Shown here piece by piece: positions 1-8,693 of a stretch of 64,000 bases of DNA. Where the stretch lies: assembly GCF_030732225.1 (NCBI RefSeq), contig NZ_CP132230.1, positions 152,001 to 216,000 of the forward strand, written 5' to 3'. Position 1 is the stretch's first letter, and each line of letters opens with the position of its first letter. The position numbers were made by a program, and so were the translations under genes. Below the pieces are notes generated by a model that was given only the letters and a program-made list of their open reading frames with translations, was not told the origin of the DNA and searched no databases. This DNA comes from Streptococcus iniae. GTDB lineage: Bacteria; Bacillota; Bacilli; Lactobacillales; Streptococcaceae.

Positions 1-427
1 CCAAGTAAAAGAAGCTGAAAAAGAACTCAAAGCAGCTGGCTATAAAGTCACCAAAAAAGGCATTTCAAGCTCTAACGATGTTCAAGATGCAGCAACAAGC
101 CTTATGCAAACAGCAGATGCTCTTTTTGTCCCAACAGACAATACCATTGCATCAACCATGACCATGCTTGGTCAGCTTTCTCTTGAGCACAAGGTGCCAA
201 TCATTGGTGGTTCAACAGATATGGTTGACCAAGGCGGCCTCTTAACTTATGGAACTAATTATAAAGCTTTAGGCAAACAAGTTGGTAAACAAGCTGTGCA
301 AATCTTAAAAGGCAAATCACCAGCAAAAATTCCTGTTGAAAAACCAGCAAATGTTCAAGTACATGTCAACGTCAAACAAGCTAAAGCCTTGGGGATTGAC
401 GTATCAGGCTTATCAGAGAAAAAATAA
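1..427 (+). CDS. ABC transporter substrate-binding protein (TrpX-like), 3' part
   Basis: Open from the first base in the frame ending at 427, so only the C-terminal ~141 residues are here. The text resembles the ABC_sub_bind (TrpX-like) family: alternating alpha/beta segments, a hinge-like stretch (LFVPTDNTIAST, then VPIIGGSTDMVDQGGLLTYG) and a C-terminal INVKQAKALGIDV-like end typical of these solute receptors. The permease follows after 9 bp and the ATPase after that, so the three form an importer operon. In streptococci such systems are assigned to tryptophan or a related aromatic substrate, but the ligand cannot be read from this fragment. The signal peptide and lipobox lie outside the window. 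Confidence 0.85.
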   Translation, partial: QVKEAEKELKAAGYKVTKKGISSSNDVQDAATSLMQTADALFVPTDNTIASTMTMLGQLSLEHKVPIIGGSTDMVDQGGLLTYGTNYKALGKQVGKQAVQILKGKSPAKIPVEKPANVQVHVNVKQAKALGIDVSGLSEKK

Positions 428-436
428 GGAGATCTC

Positions 437-1321
437 ATGACACTCATTCTATCAAGCTTATCACAGGGCCTACTTTGGTCAGTTATGGCCATTGGGGTTT
501 ACATCACCTTTAGGATATTGGATATAGCTGATTTGACAGCAGAAGGGTCTTACCCTCTTGGCGCAGCCATTTGTGCTACAGGAATTGTATCAGGCGTAAA
601 TCCGCTTCTTGCCACGCTAATGGCCTTTGGTGGAGGCTTGCTTGCAGGTTTAATCTCTGGTTTCATCCATACCAAACTTAAAATTCCCGCTCTCTTAACA
701 GGGATTGTCACACTGACTGGACTGTACTCTATTAATTTAAAAGTACTGGGTAAGGCTAACGTGGCTCTCTTAGGGCAAAAGACCTTAGTCACACAACTTT
801 ACGACCTAGGCTTCACAAAACTGGCTGCCGTCATTATCTTGGGTGTGCTTGTCACCTTAATTGTGATTCTTTTACTCACTCTCTTAATGAAGACGCAAAT
901 TGGTTTAGCTCTGCGATCTACCGGAGATAATATCCCTATGAGTGCTTCTAACGGTATTGACACCGACAAAATGAAGATTTTGGGCTACATGATTTCAAAT
1001 GGCTTGATTGCGCTTTGTGGGGCGCTTCTTAGTCAAAATAATGGCTATGCTGATTTGAACTCTGGTGTTGGAACAATTGTTATTGGTCTTGCTTCAATCA
1101 TCATTGCTGAAGTGGTTATCCCTAACCTATCAATTGGTTGGCGCTTGTTATCCATTGTGCTTGGATCCATCATTTACAGACTGATTATCTTAGCAATTTT
1201 ATCTATTCCAGGGATGGATGCTGACTTGGTTAAACTCTTCTCAGCTATTCTACTTGCGACAGTTCTCTTTGTTCCAGAACTACAGAAAAAGTTAAACATT
1301 CACAAGCCCAAATTAGAATAG
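437..1321 (+). CDS. ABC transporter permease (TrpY-like)
   Basis: A 294-residue, very hydrophobic protein with about eight membrane segments. It resembles the branched-chain-type permease family (BPD_transp_2) paired with ABC_sub_bind receptors. The start at 437 has a good ribosome site (AAGGAG, 426-431). It lies 9 bp after the receptor gene and 8 bp before the ATPase gene, so the three are probably co-transcribed. It would form the membrane channel of the importer. The short cytoplasmic segment around GLALRSTGDNIPMSASNGID is the likely contact with the ATPase (coupling helix). Tryptophan is the usual substrate guess, by homology only. Confidence 0.88.
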   Translation: MTLILSSLSQGLLWSVMAIGVYITFRILDIADLTAEGSYPLGAAICATGIVSGVNPLLATLMAFGGGLLAGLISGFIHTKLKIPALLTGIVTLTGLYSINLKVLGKANVALLGQKTLVTQLYDLGFTKLAAVIILGVLVTLIVILLLTLLMKTQIGLALRSTGDNIPMSASNGIDTDKMKILGYMISNGLIALCGALLSQNNGYADLNSGVGTIVIGLASIIIAEVVIPNLSIGWRLLSIVLGSIIYRLIILAILSIPGMDADLVKLFSAILLATVLFVPELQKKLNIHKPKLE

Positions 1322-1329
1322 GAGTTATT

Positions 1330-2133
1330 ATGTCACCATTATTAGCATTACAAGAGATTCATAAAGTTTTTGAAGCAGGAACTGTCAATGAGAACCATGT
1401 CCTTAGAGGGCTCTCTTTAGACGTGGAAGAAGGAGACTTCATCTCAATTATCGGAGGAAACGGCGCCGGCAAATCAACCTTGATGAACACACTAGCAGGC
1501 ACACTAAGCATCGATTCAGGCGACATCTTACTGGAAGGAAAGTCCATTAAAAACCTCTCTGCCAACAAACGAGCTCGTGACATTAGCCGTGTTTTTCAAG
1601 ATCCCAAAATGGGAACAGCTTCGCGCTTAAGCATTGAAGAAAACATGGCCATTGCTTACCGTCGTGGAAAAAAACGTGGACTTGGCTGGGGCGTTAAAGA
1701 AGAGGACCGCAAAGTATTTCAAGAGTCACTGAAAGAATTAGGATTGCATTTAGAGAATCGCCTCAAGGTTGATACTCAGTTCCTATCAGGTGGACAACGG
1801 CAAGCTTTGACGCTGCTTATGGCTTCGCTAGAAAAACCAAAGGTCTTGTTGCTTGACGAACACACAGCAGCCTTAGATCCCAAAACCAGTGATATGGTCA
1901 TGCAATTAACAGATAAAATAGTTAAGAATCACCAGCTGACAACTCTTATGATCACACATAACATGGAAAATGCAATTGCATATGGTAATAGACTTGTGAT
2001 GTTACACCATGGCAAAATTGTGGTAGATGTTAAAGGCAAAGCAAAAGAAAACCTTACTGTCGCTCAACTCATGGAGCTTTTCCACCAAAACAGTGGTCAT
2101 GAACTGACAGATGATGCTCTTGTTTTAGGGTAA
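1330..2133 (+). CDS. ABC transporter ATP-binding protein (TrpZ-like)
   Basis: A 267-residue ABC ATPase. Walker A is GGNGAGKST (about residues 42-50), the signature is LSGGQRQ (about 153-159), Walker B is VLLLDEHTAALDPKT and the switch His is in MITHNME. Usual length for this family. The glutamate after Walker B Asp is present (DEH). The RBS is GGAG at 1321-1324. It is the last gene of the three-gene importer operon, followed directly by a strong terminator. It powers uptake by ATP hydrolysis on the inner face of the membrane. Confidence 0.92.
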   Translation: MSPLLALQEIHKVFEAGTVNENHVLRGLSLDVEEGDFISIIGGNGAGKSTLMNTLAGTLSIDSGDILLEGKSIKNLSANKRARDISRVFQDPKMGTASRLSIEENMAIAYRRGKKRGLGWGVKEEDRKVFQESLKELGLHLENRLKVDTQFLSGGQRQALTLLMASLEKPKVLLLDEHTAALDPKTSDMVMQLTDKIVKNHQLTTLMITHNMENAIAYGNRLVMLHHGKIVVDVKGKAKENLTVAQLMELFHQNSGHELTDDALVLG

Positions 2134-2137
2134 TCAA

Positions 2138-2193
2138 AAAGCCGACTCTAAGGGTCGACTTTTCAAAACAGACGTCTTTGGCGATCTGTTTTT
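2138..2193 (+). terminator. Double hairpin terminator after the ABC operon
   Basis: AAAAGCCGACTCT and AGGGTCGACTTTT form a hairpin around 2138-2164. A second stem, AACAGA...TCTGTT, is followed by seven T. It separates the operon from the convergent kinase gene and may work on both strands. Confidence 0.75.
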
Positions 2194-2838
2194 TTATGAT
2201 TTGAGACCTAATGCGCGTAATTTGGCATCAACCAGTTCTAAAACCGTTTTTAAATCATCAGGATTTTGAACGAAGTCCAATTGGTCGCCATCAATCTTCA
2301 TCTTAGGAGAGACATCATAGCTATCATACCAACCTGGGTATTCATCGTGAACTTGGCTGTAGTAAGCCTCTAAGTCAGGATTATCATCCGTCTGTTCAAA
2401 GTCACGGCCACGTTTTTGGATACGCTCTAACATCTTGTCAAAAGACACATCAATATAGATGAGCAAGTCAGGGCTTTTCTTAGGCATGCCATCTAGTTCT
2501 TCTAACATATTAGCTAAAAGTTCTTTGTAGATATCGAGTTCTGTCTCAGACACATTACCATTTTTGTAGTTAATGGTCAAAAAGAGCTCGTCTTCAAAGA
2601 TAGAACGGTCAAGGATATTATTGTCGGCTTTATAGGCCTCTTTAATGGACTTAAACCGTTTGTTTAAAAAGAAAATTTGCAATAAAAAGGCATATTTCTT
2701 AGGGTCTTGGTAGTAAAGGTCTAACACAGGGTTATTGTCTACAGCTTCGTAGAAAACTTCTGTTCCCAAATGCTCCCCAAGAGCAGCAGCAAGAGAGCTT
2801 TTACCAGCTCCAATTGTTCCGGCTAATACAATCAACAT
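2194..2838 (-). CDS. Deoxynucleoside kinase (deoxyadenosine/deoxyguanosine kinase family)
   Basis: A 214-residue kinase that phosphorylates deoxynucleosides for dNTP salvage. The P-loop GTIGAGKSS is at residues 7-15, the family motif with a catalytic acidic residue follows (YEAVDNNPVLDLYY), and the DRSIFED segment is the conserved DRS motif. Also present is the lid-type arginine stretch RIQKRGRDFE. Length is normal. It lies 17 bp downstream of dusB, on the same strand, so it probably belongs to an hslO-dusB-kinase transcript. Specificity (dA/dG versus dC) cannot be settled from sequence alone. Confidence 0.9.
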   Translation of the reverse strand: MLIVLAGTIGAGKSSLAAALGEHLGTEVFYEAVDNNPVLDLYYQDPKKYAFLLQIFFLNKRFKSIKEAYKADNNILDRSIFEDELFLTINYKNGNVSETELDIYKELLANMLEELDGMPKKSPDLLIYIDVSFDKMLERIQKRGRDFEQTDDNPDLEAYYSQVHDEYPGWYDSYDVSPKMKIDGDQLDFVQNPDDLKTVLELVDAKLRALGLKS

Positions 2839-2855
2839 GATTCTCCTTCAGACTT

Positions 2856-3833
2856 CTAACGAACTTGGTCAAAAATAGCTTCAACTTCAGCCAAGGTATC
2901 GGCGCGTGAAACAGCACTACGGACTTTAGCAGCACCAGCAGTCCCACGAAGGTAGTGAGGAGCCAAGCCACGGAATTCACGAACAGCAATAGTCTCACCT
3001 TTAAGGGCAATCAACCGTCGCAAGTGATCCTCTGCGATGTCTAGTTTCTTAGCAAATGGTAAATCTGGTAATTCTTGGCCAGTTTCAAAGAAGTGGTTAA
3101 TTTGGGTGAAAAGATAAGGATTGTTCATAGCTGCGCGACCAATCATAACGGCATCAACGCCAACTTCTTCAATCATGTATTTAGCATCTTGAACATTACG
3201 CACATCTCCGTTACCAATAAAAGGAATCTTTGTAATGGCATTTGAAACACGGGCCAAAGTTTCATGGTCACAAGTTCCTGTATACATTTGCTCACGAGTA
3301 CGACCGTGCATGGCTAAGGCAGACACCCCAGCAGCTTCAGCAGCAAGGGCATTTTCAACAGCTAGTGAGCTATCAGCCCAACCCGTGCGCATTTTGACAG
3401 TCAGAGGAATGTCAAGTACTGAGGTCACTTCTGAAACAATGTGGTAGATTTTATCAGGATCACGCAACCATTTTGCACCAGCTTCGTTTTTGACCACCTT
3501 GTTAACAGGACAGCCCATATTGATGTCAACGATATCTGCTTTGGTGTTTGTTTGAATGAAGTCTGCAGCCCGCTTTAGGCCTTCAGCATCCCCACCAAAA
3601 AGCTGGATAGACATTGGGTGCTCTGTTTCGTCAATATGCAACATGTGCAAGGTTTTTTCGTTATTGTAAAGGAGTCCTTTTTCAGAAATCATCTCCATTA
3701 CAACCAAACCAGCGCCAAATTCCTTAGCGATGGTTCTAAAAGCTGAGTTTGTTACCCCAGCCATAGGAGCTAAAACAGTGCGGTGTGGGATTTCAACAGT
3801 CCCAATCATAAAAGATGAATTAAGCTTTGTCAT
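2856..3833 (-). CDS. dusB: tRNA-dihydrouridine synthase
   Basis: A 325-residue flavoprotein of the Dus family that reduces uridine to dihydrouridine in tRNA. It shows an FMN-binding TIM barrel starting [12 protein letters not shown], the catalytic Cys loop [17 protein letters not shown] (Cys donates a proton), MRTGW and the GNGDV and [11 protein letters not shown] phosphate-binding segments. The order and length match DusB-type proteins. Its start overlaps the 3' end of hslO by 14 bp, which suggests translational coupling. The pairing hslO-dusB is common in streptococci. Confidence 0.94.
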   Translation of the reverse strand: MTKLNSSFMIGTVEIPHRTVLAPMAGVTNSAFRTIAKEFGAGLVVMEMISEKGLLYNNEKTLHMLHIDETEHPMSIQLFGGDAEGLKRAADFIQTNTKADIVDINMGCPVNKVVKNEAGAKWLRDPDKIYHIVSEVTSVLDIPLTVKMRTGWADSSLAVENALAAEAAGVSALAMHGRTREQMYTGTCDHETLARVSNAITKIPFIGNGDVRNVQDAKYMIEEVGVDAVMIGRAAMNNPYLFTQINHFFETGQELPDLPFAKKLDIAEDHLRRLIALKGETIAVREFRGLAPHYLRGTAGAAKVRSAVSRADTLAEVEAIFDQVR

Positions 3834-4692
3834 TGATAATCCCTCTCAAATCATTCTCATTAAAGGTATAGGTTGTCTGACAGAATTGGCAGACAATTTC
3901 AGCGCCATGGTCTTCTTGAATCATCTCTTCAAGATCACTGGTTGGCAGGGTCATAAGGGCTGATTCAAAACGCTCTTTACTGCAGTCGCATTGGAAACTT
4001 AAGGGCTCTTCTGATAGGCGTTTATAAGGCTCATCGCCATAAATAGCTGAAAGAAGAGCTTCAATATGGTCTTCTGACTCCAGCAAACTTGCAATAGAAG
4101 GCATTTCTTGCAGGCGTTTTTCATAACGGGCAATTTCTTCCTCAGAAGCACCAGGCAAGACTTGCACCATAAAACCACCAGCCACCTTAACCTGGTCCTT
4201 GTCATCTAAAAGAACATTAAGACCAACAGCAGATGGTGTTTGCTCTGATTCCGTTAAATAATAAGCAAAGTCTTCGCCAATCTCTCCTGAAATCAATGGA
4301 GTTGTTGAGGTGTAGGGATTACCTGTTCCGTAATCAATGATCGTGACAAAATGGCCATTTCCCATAAAGGGGCCAACAACTACTTCGCCAGTCGCTGTTT
4401 TTTTGATATCAACACCAGTATTTTGAATGTAACCTTTGACATGACCTTTAGTGTCAGCCACAGAAATGACATGACCAAAAGAAGAGTCCCCGATGACCTT
4501 TACTGTGATTTTGCTGTCACCTTTTTGGTTGGCTGCCATGATTTGGTTGGCAATCAAGGTACGGCCAAGGGCTACGGTAGATGATGATAGGGTCTTGTGT
4601 TTTTCTTGAGCAGTCTTAACAGTCTCAGTGCTGTCAAGAACAAAGGCTCTAAAAGAGCCAGATGCTGCTAACGATTTAATAATTTTATCCAT
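3820..4692 (-). CDS. hslO: Redox-regulated chaperone Hsp33
   Basis: A 290-residue cytosolic holdase switched on by oxidation. The C-terminal zinc site is complete: CDC (in [10 protein letters not shown]) and CQFC (in [10 protein letters not shown]), the CxC...CxxC pattern of Hsp33. The N-terminal domain begins [17 protein letters not shown] as in other Firmicutes. There is no visible Shine-Dalgarno, and an extended -10 lies only a few bases before the ATG, so the mRNA may be leaderless. It overlaps dusB by 14 bp downstream. Confidence 0.95.
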   Translation of the reverse strand: MDKIIKSLAASGSFRAFVLDSTETVKTAQEKHKTLSSSTVALGRTLIANQIMAANQKGDSKITVKVIGDSSFGHVISVADTKGHVKGYIQNTGVDIKKTATGEVVVGPFMGNGHFVTIIDYGTGNPYTSTTPLISGEIGEDFAYYLTESEQTPSAVGLNVLLDDKDQVKVAGGFMVQVLPGASEEEIARYEKRLQEMPSIASLLESEDHIEALLSAIYGDEPYKRLSEEPLSFQCDCSKERFESALMTLPTSDLEEMIQEDHGAEIVCQFCQTTYTFNENDLRGIINDKA

Positions 4693-4699
4693 AGCTATT

Positions 4700-4709
4700 A
4701 TTATAGCAT
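4700..4709 (-). promoter_or_regulatory. Extended -10 promoter of hslO
   Basis: On the minus strand TGC-TATAAT (TATAAT at 4705-4700) ends seven bases before the ATG at 4692. The expected transcription start falls at or within a few bases of the start codon. No convincing -35 is seen, as is usual for a TGn extended -10. Confidence 0.55.
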
Positions 4710-4710
4710 A

Positions 4711-5042
4711 AAGCTCCGATGCTTGTATTGCCTGTGGTCTGTATTTGTCGAGATCATTTTACGACGCCATAGGGAAACCCTTACAATTAATTTTTCCCAA
4801 AATTTACAAAAAGAAATGAAAAAAATGGGAAAAAACAGGAATCAAAATACTATTTTAATTTTTCAACAAATGATAAACTTTAAAAAGTTGTTCATTATAT
4901 TGTATACAATTTAAATCATCGACTTAGTGAATCTTGCTAGCCTTGATTCTTTTAAGCAAGATGTGTCCTTGAAGTGTTTCAGAATAATGAGGTCAGACTA
5001 GAATTAAAAAGAGAGACAACTACAGTAGTTATGGAGAGAGAC
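4711..5042 (+). other. Intergenic region and long leader before the SRR adhesin gene
   Basis: No gene is supported in this stretch. A candidate -10 (TACAAT, 4905-4910) sits in a palindromic TTGTATACAA. Downstream, ATCTTGCT (4931-4938) and AGCAAGAT (4955-4962) form a perfect 8-bp inverted repeat that could fold in the leader RNA. Reading could start at 4974 (ATG), but the family-type start is 5043. Confidence 0.4.
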
Positions 5043-8000
5043 ATGCTAAAACAAAAACACCAATATCAGGAATCGTCACGCCAAACTCGGGTAAAAATGC
5101 ATAAATCTGGGAAAAATTGGGTGCGCACGGTTGTGTCAAATATAGGCTTATTGCGTTTCTTTAAGGGGCTTGCAACACAAGACATTAAGGTTCAAGCGCT
5201 AGAAGATGATATCCAAAAACATTCCCATGCTGTCAGCCTGCTAAGAGGGATAGCAGCCACCGGTGCCATGCTTGGTGGGTCATTGGTCTTAGCAGACCAT
5301 GTTATGGCTGAAGAAGTCACAGGAGCTACAGAGCAGCCCCTAACCATGACTGATACTGTTACAATGGATACGGTTACTGTCACAGAAACAAGCCCAAGCA
5401 CTACAGAAACAGTCAAAGACAATCAAGAAAGGAGCTCCTTATCAAGCTCAGAGAGCCAGTCACAATCCCTGTCTAACAGCGAAAGTGCCTCAGCCTCACA
5501 AGTAGCCCTAGCCTCAGAAACAGCCACACCATCCCTCCTTCAACCAAGAGCCATGGTTTCAGCAGCAACCCAAGGATCTTTTGAACCAGTTCCACTTGCA
5601 TTAGCAGCAGAAGCAGAAACAGAAACTCCTAGCGCAATAGCGACAACAGGAAAAGATGTGACTGCTAACATATCAAATCCTATGGTTACTTTTAGCGATT
5701 CTAATCTTATTGAGATGGATAAGGGCGGGTATGTTAGTACGAAGTTGAATTTTTCTATTCAGGATATCTCGCCAGGAGATTTTATATCAGTTTCGCTTTC
5801 TAACACTTTAGATGGACATGGAATTAGTCTTAATGAAATAGAATTTCCTATTTTAAATGAAAATAATGAATTAATAGCTGTAGGGAAATATGACGATAGT
5901 ACTCATAACATTAAATATATTTTTACGGATATAGTTCAGCCACATTCAAATATCAAAGCTTCGGCTGAGTTAAGTTTATTTATAGACGATCAGACAATTC
6001 CTAATACAACTTCAAATGTTAAAATTTCTTTAACTTTAGGGAATCAGATATTTGAAAAAGTCGTTGATGTTAAATATGAAATACCCTTACAACATGGGAA
6101 TTATAATGTTGATTCAAGAATTATAAAAGCTAATTTTACCGATTTTTCATTTAAATATGTTACGCAAATAAATCCATTAGGAAAATTGATTTCAACTTCA
6201 AATTTTTCTCCGTTAGTAAGTGTAATTCAAAATGCTGATCAGGATAGTCATATAGATTTATCGAAAGTTAATTATAAAATTTATAAATTAATAGGTTCAG
6301 ATTTACTATCCGAAAGTATGAATGAAGATTATTTGAATACTAATAAGTTTGAAGATGTTACTCAAAATTTTAGAAGCGAATTTAATTCGGAAGCCAATGC
6401 AAGAGTTATTTACTGGGACAAATCATATATTCAAGAAAAATTTATTATTGTTGTTGAGGGTTCAGCTGAAAAAGATAGTAAAACTTTAAGTGTATCAACA
6501 ACAATAGAACCTCTAAACAGTTATTATCAAGAGGGAGTTAAGTATGCTGCAGGAGTTAGATTGTACGGTAGCTCGGGTGAAGGAGTAGTTGATTATAATT
6601 CCCAATCGCAAAGTCTATCAAACTCAGAGTCGGCTTCAACTTCAATAAGAGAAAGCCAATCACTTTCAGAGTCAGTTTTAACATCAGCTAGTCAAAGTAG
6701 CTCAATGAGTGAGAGCATGTCAACTTCAGAGTCGTTTTCAACCTCACGAAGTGAGAGTGCTTCAGCCAGTGAGTCTATGTCGACTTCAGAATCTGCATCA
6801 ACGTCGCAAAGTGAAAGTGCTTCAAGCAGTGAGTCCATGTCGACGTCAGAATCGGTCTCAACGTCGCAAAGTGAAAGTGCTTCATTAAGTGAGTCTATGT
6901 CAACATCGGAGTCAGTCTCAACGTCGCAAAGTGAAAGTGCTTCAGCTAGTGAGTCCATGTCAACATCGGAGTCAATCTCTGCTTCACAAAGTGAAAGTTC
7001 TTCATTAAGTGAGTCCATGTCGATTTCAGAGTCAGTCTCAACCTCACAAAGTGAAAGTGCTTCAAGCAGTGAGTCCATGTCGACGTCAGAATCAGTCTCA
7101 ACCTCACAAAGTGAAAGTGCTTCAATGAGTGAGAGCATGTCAACTTCCGAGTCAATCTCTACTTCACAAAGTGAAAGTGCTTCAATGAGTGAGTCCATGT
7201 CAACTTCTGAATCTACATCAACCTCACAAAGTGAAAGTGCTTCAATGAGTGAGAGCATGTCAATTTCAGAGTCATTTTCAACCTCACAAAGTGAGAGTGC
7301 CTCAGCCAGTGAGTCTATGTCGGCTTCAGAATCAGTCTCAACATCGCAAAGTGAAAGTAGTTCATTAAGTGAGTCTATGTCGACCTCAGAATCTGTCTCG
7401 ACATCCCAAAGTGAAAGTAGCTCAATGAGTGAGAGCATGTCGGCTTCAGAATCAGTCTCAACTTCGCAAAGTGAAAGTGCCTCAGCCAGTGAGTCCCTGT
7501 CGGCTTCAGAATCTGTCTCAACCTCACAAAGTGAAAGTGCTTCAAGCAGTGAGTCAGTGTCAACCTCAGAATCAGCCTCTACTTCACAAAGTGAAAGTTC
7601 TTCATTAAGTGAGTCCCTGTCGACCTCAGAATCAGTCTCAACCTCGCAAAGTGAAAGTGCCTCAACCAGTGAGTCCCAGTCAAAATCAGAGTCGGTCTCT
7701 AGTTCACAAAGTGAAAGTGGTTCATTGACTGAAAGTCAATCAAGTTCAGAATCAACCTCAGTTTCAAATAGTACAAAAGTTTTTAACAGTCATAGTCTAT
7801 TAAGTTCATCTTCGACTTCATTAAGTGAGTCCATGTCAACCTCAGAGTCAGTCTCTAGTTCACAAAGTGAAAGTGGCTCAGCTAGTGAGTCTCTATCGAC
7901 CTCAGAATCTGTCTCAATCTCGCAAAGCGAAAGTGCCTCAATGAGTGAAAGTATGTCTACTTCGGAATCTGCATCAACCTCACAAAGTGAAAGTGCTTCA

Positions 8001-8627
8001 AACAGTGAGTCCCTGTCGACCTCAGAATCTATCTCAACATCGCAAAGCGAAAGTACTTCATTAAGTGAGTCCATGTCGACCTCAGAGTCAGTCTCAACCT
8101 CACAAAGTGAAAGTGCTTCAACAAGTGAGAGTATGTCGATGTCAGAATCAGTCTCAACTTCACAAAGTGAAAGTGCCTCAATGAGTGAATCTATGTCGAC
8201 TTCCGAGTCAATCTCAACTTCACAAAGTGAAAGTGCCTCAATGAGTGAATCTATGTCGACTTCAGAATCAGTCTCAACGTCGCAAAGTGAAAGTGCCTCA
8301 ACCAGTGAGTCCCTGTCGACGTCAGAATCAGTCTCAACCTCGCAAAGCGAAAGTGCCTCAAGCAGTGAGAGCATGTCAGTTTCTGAGTCAATCTCAACTT
8401 CACAAAGTGAAAGTTCTTCACTAAGTGAAAGCACATCACCTTCAGAGTCGACGTCGATGTCATCAAGCAATAGTGATTCGACAAGTCAAAAGCCTATGCA
8501 TTCTGAAACAGCTAAAAAAGCAGCACTTCCACATACTGGAGACAATGCTTCTCTTGCTAACTTAGTCGGTGTCGGTGCATTGCTGGGTGGAGCTCTCTTG
8601 ACCAAGAAGAAAAAAGGGAAAGCCTAA
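5043..8627 (+). CDS. Serine-rich repeat (SRR) surface glycoprotein adhesin
   Basis: 1194 residues from the chosen start, which has GGAGAG just upstream and gives the family N-terminus (MLKQKHQYQ...). Order of parts: a KxYKxGKxW-type long signal ([13 protein letters not shown], then [17 protein letters not shown]), a short first Ser-rich stretch, a non-repeat ligand-binding region (about residues 200-520), a long second Ser-rich repeat region (about 555-1130), an LPHTG sortase signal (1162-1166), a hydrophobic span and a KKKKGKA tail. Family members are O-glycosylated in the cytoplasm and exported by SecA2/SecY2; none of those genes is in this window. A RofA-like regulator gene follows, convergently, as a possible controller. 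The non-repeat region is AT-rich compared with its flanks, suggesting a swapped module. The ligand is unknown. Confidence 0.93.
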   Translation: MLKQKHQYQESSRQTRVKMHKSGKNWVRTVVSNIGLLRFFKGLATQDIKVQALEDDIQKHSHAVSLLRGIAATGAMLGGSLVLADHVMAEEVTGATEQPLTMTDTVTMDTVTVTETSPSTTETVKDNQERSSLSSSESQSQSLSNSESASASQVALASETATPSLLQPRAMVSAATQGSFEPVPLALAAEAETETPSAIATTGKDVTANISNPMVTFSDSNLIEMDKGGYVSTKLNFSIQDISPGDFISVSLSNTLDGHGISLNEIEFPILNENNELIAVGKYDDSTHNIKYIFTDIVQPHSNIKASAELSLFIDDQTIPNTTSNVKISLTLGNQIFEKVVDVKYEIPLQHGNYNVDSRIIKANFTDFSFKYVTQINPLGKLISTSNFSPLVSVIQNADQDSHIDLSKVNYKIYKLIGSDLLSESMNEDYLNTNKFEDVTQNFRSEFNSEANARVIYWDKSYIQEKFIIVVEGSAEKDSKTLSVSTTIEPLNSYYQEGVKYAAGVRLYGSSGEGVVDYNSQSQSLSNSESASTSIRESQSLSESVLTSASQSSSMSESMSTSESFSTSRSESASASESMSTSESASTSQSESASSSESMSTSESVSTSQSESASLSESMSTSESVSTSQSESASASESMSTSESISASQSESSSLSESMSISESVSTSQSESASSSESMSTSESVSTSQSESASMSESMSTSESISTSQSESASMSESMSTSESTSTSQSESASMSESMSISESFSTSQSESASASESMSASESVSTSQSESSSLSESMSTSESVSTSQSESSSMSESMSASESVSTSQSESASASESLSASESVSTSQSESASSSESVSTSESASTSQSESSSLSESLSTSESVSTSQSESASTSESQSKSESVSSSQSESGSLTESQSSSESTSVSNSTKVFNSHSLLSSSSTSLSESMSTSESVSSSQSESGSASESLSTSESVSISQSESASMSESMSTSESASTSQSESASNSESLSTSESISTSQSESTSLSESMSTSESVSTSQSESASTSESMSMSESVSTSQSESASMSESMSTSESISTSQSESASMSESMSTSESVSTSQSESASTSESLSTSESVSTSQSESASSSESMSVSESISTSQSESSSLSESTSPSESTSMSSSNSDSTSQKPMHSETAKKAALPHTGDNASLANLVGVGALLGGALLTKKKKGKA
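6709..8427 (+). repeat. 60-bp tandem coding repeat (20-residue Ser-rich unit)
   Basis: The unit [20 protein letters not shown] repeats with an exact 60-bp period: about 17 units to 7740, a break, then about 10 units from 7827. The break encodes a non-repeat insert ([11 protein letters not shown], near 7774-7806). Units differ by silent and single changes (SESMS, SESLS, SESVS). Each Ser/Thr is a possible O-glycosylation site. Copy number is expected to vary by slippage or recombination. Confidence 0.92.
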
Positions 8628-8655
8628 TTTTTCTTACTATAATGACCACAAAAAC

Positions 8656-8690
8656 ATCCTCTTATATGACTATAAGGGGATATTTTGTTA
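8656..8690 (+). terminator. Terminator after the SRR gene
   Basis: ATCCTCTTATA and TATAAGGGGAT pair around a TGAC loop, followed by TTTTG. It lies between two converging genes and may serve both. Confidence 0.65.
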
Positions 8691-8693
8691 GTG

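Noticed and set aside
4723..4914. 63-codon plus-strand ORF before the SRR gene
   Set aside because: Low-complexity AT-rich text with no ribosome site; it lies in the promoter/leader region.
6709..8427. Regular 60-bp repeats as a CRISPR array
   Set aside because: There are no unique spacers; the whole unit repeats and is coding in frame from end to end.
6692..8470. Long minus-strand open frames inside the SRR gene
   Set aside because: They are mirror frames of the 60-bp Ser-rich repeat; their own repetitive text ([12 protein letters not shown]) follows from the codon bias of the sense gene, and no start signals support them.
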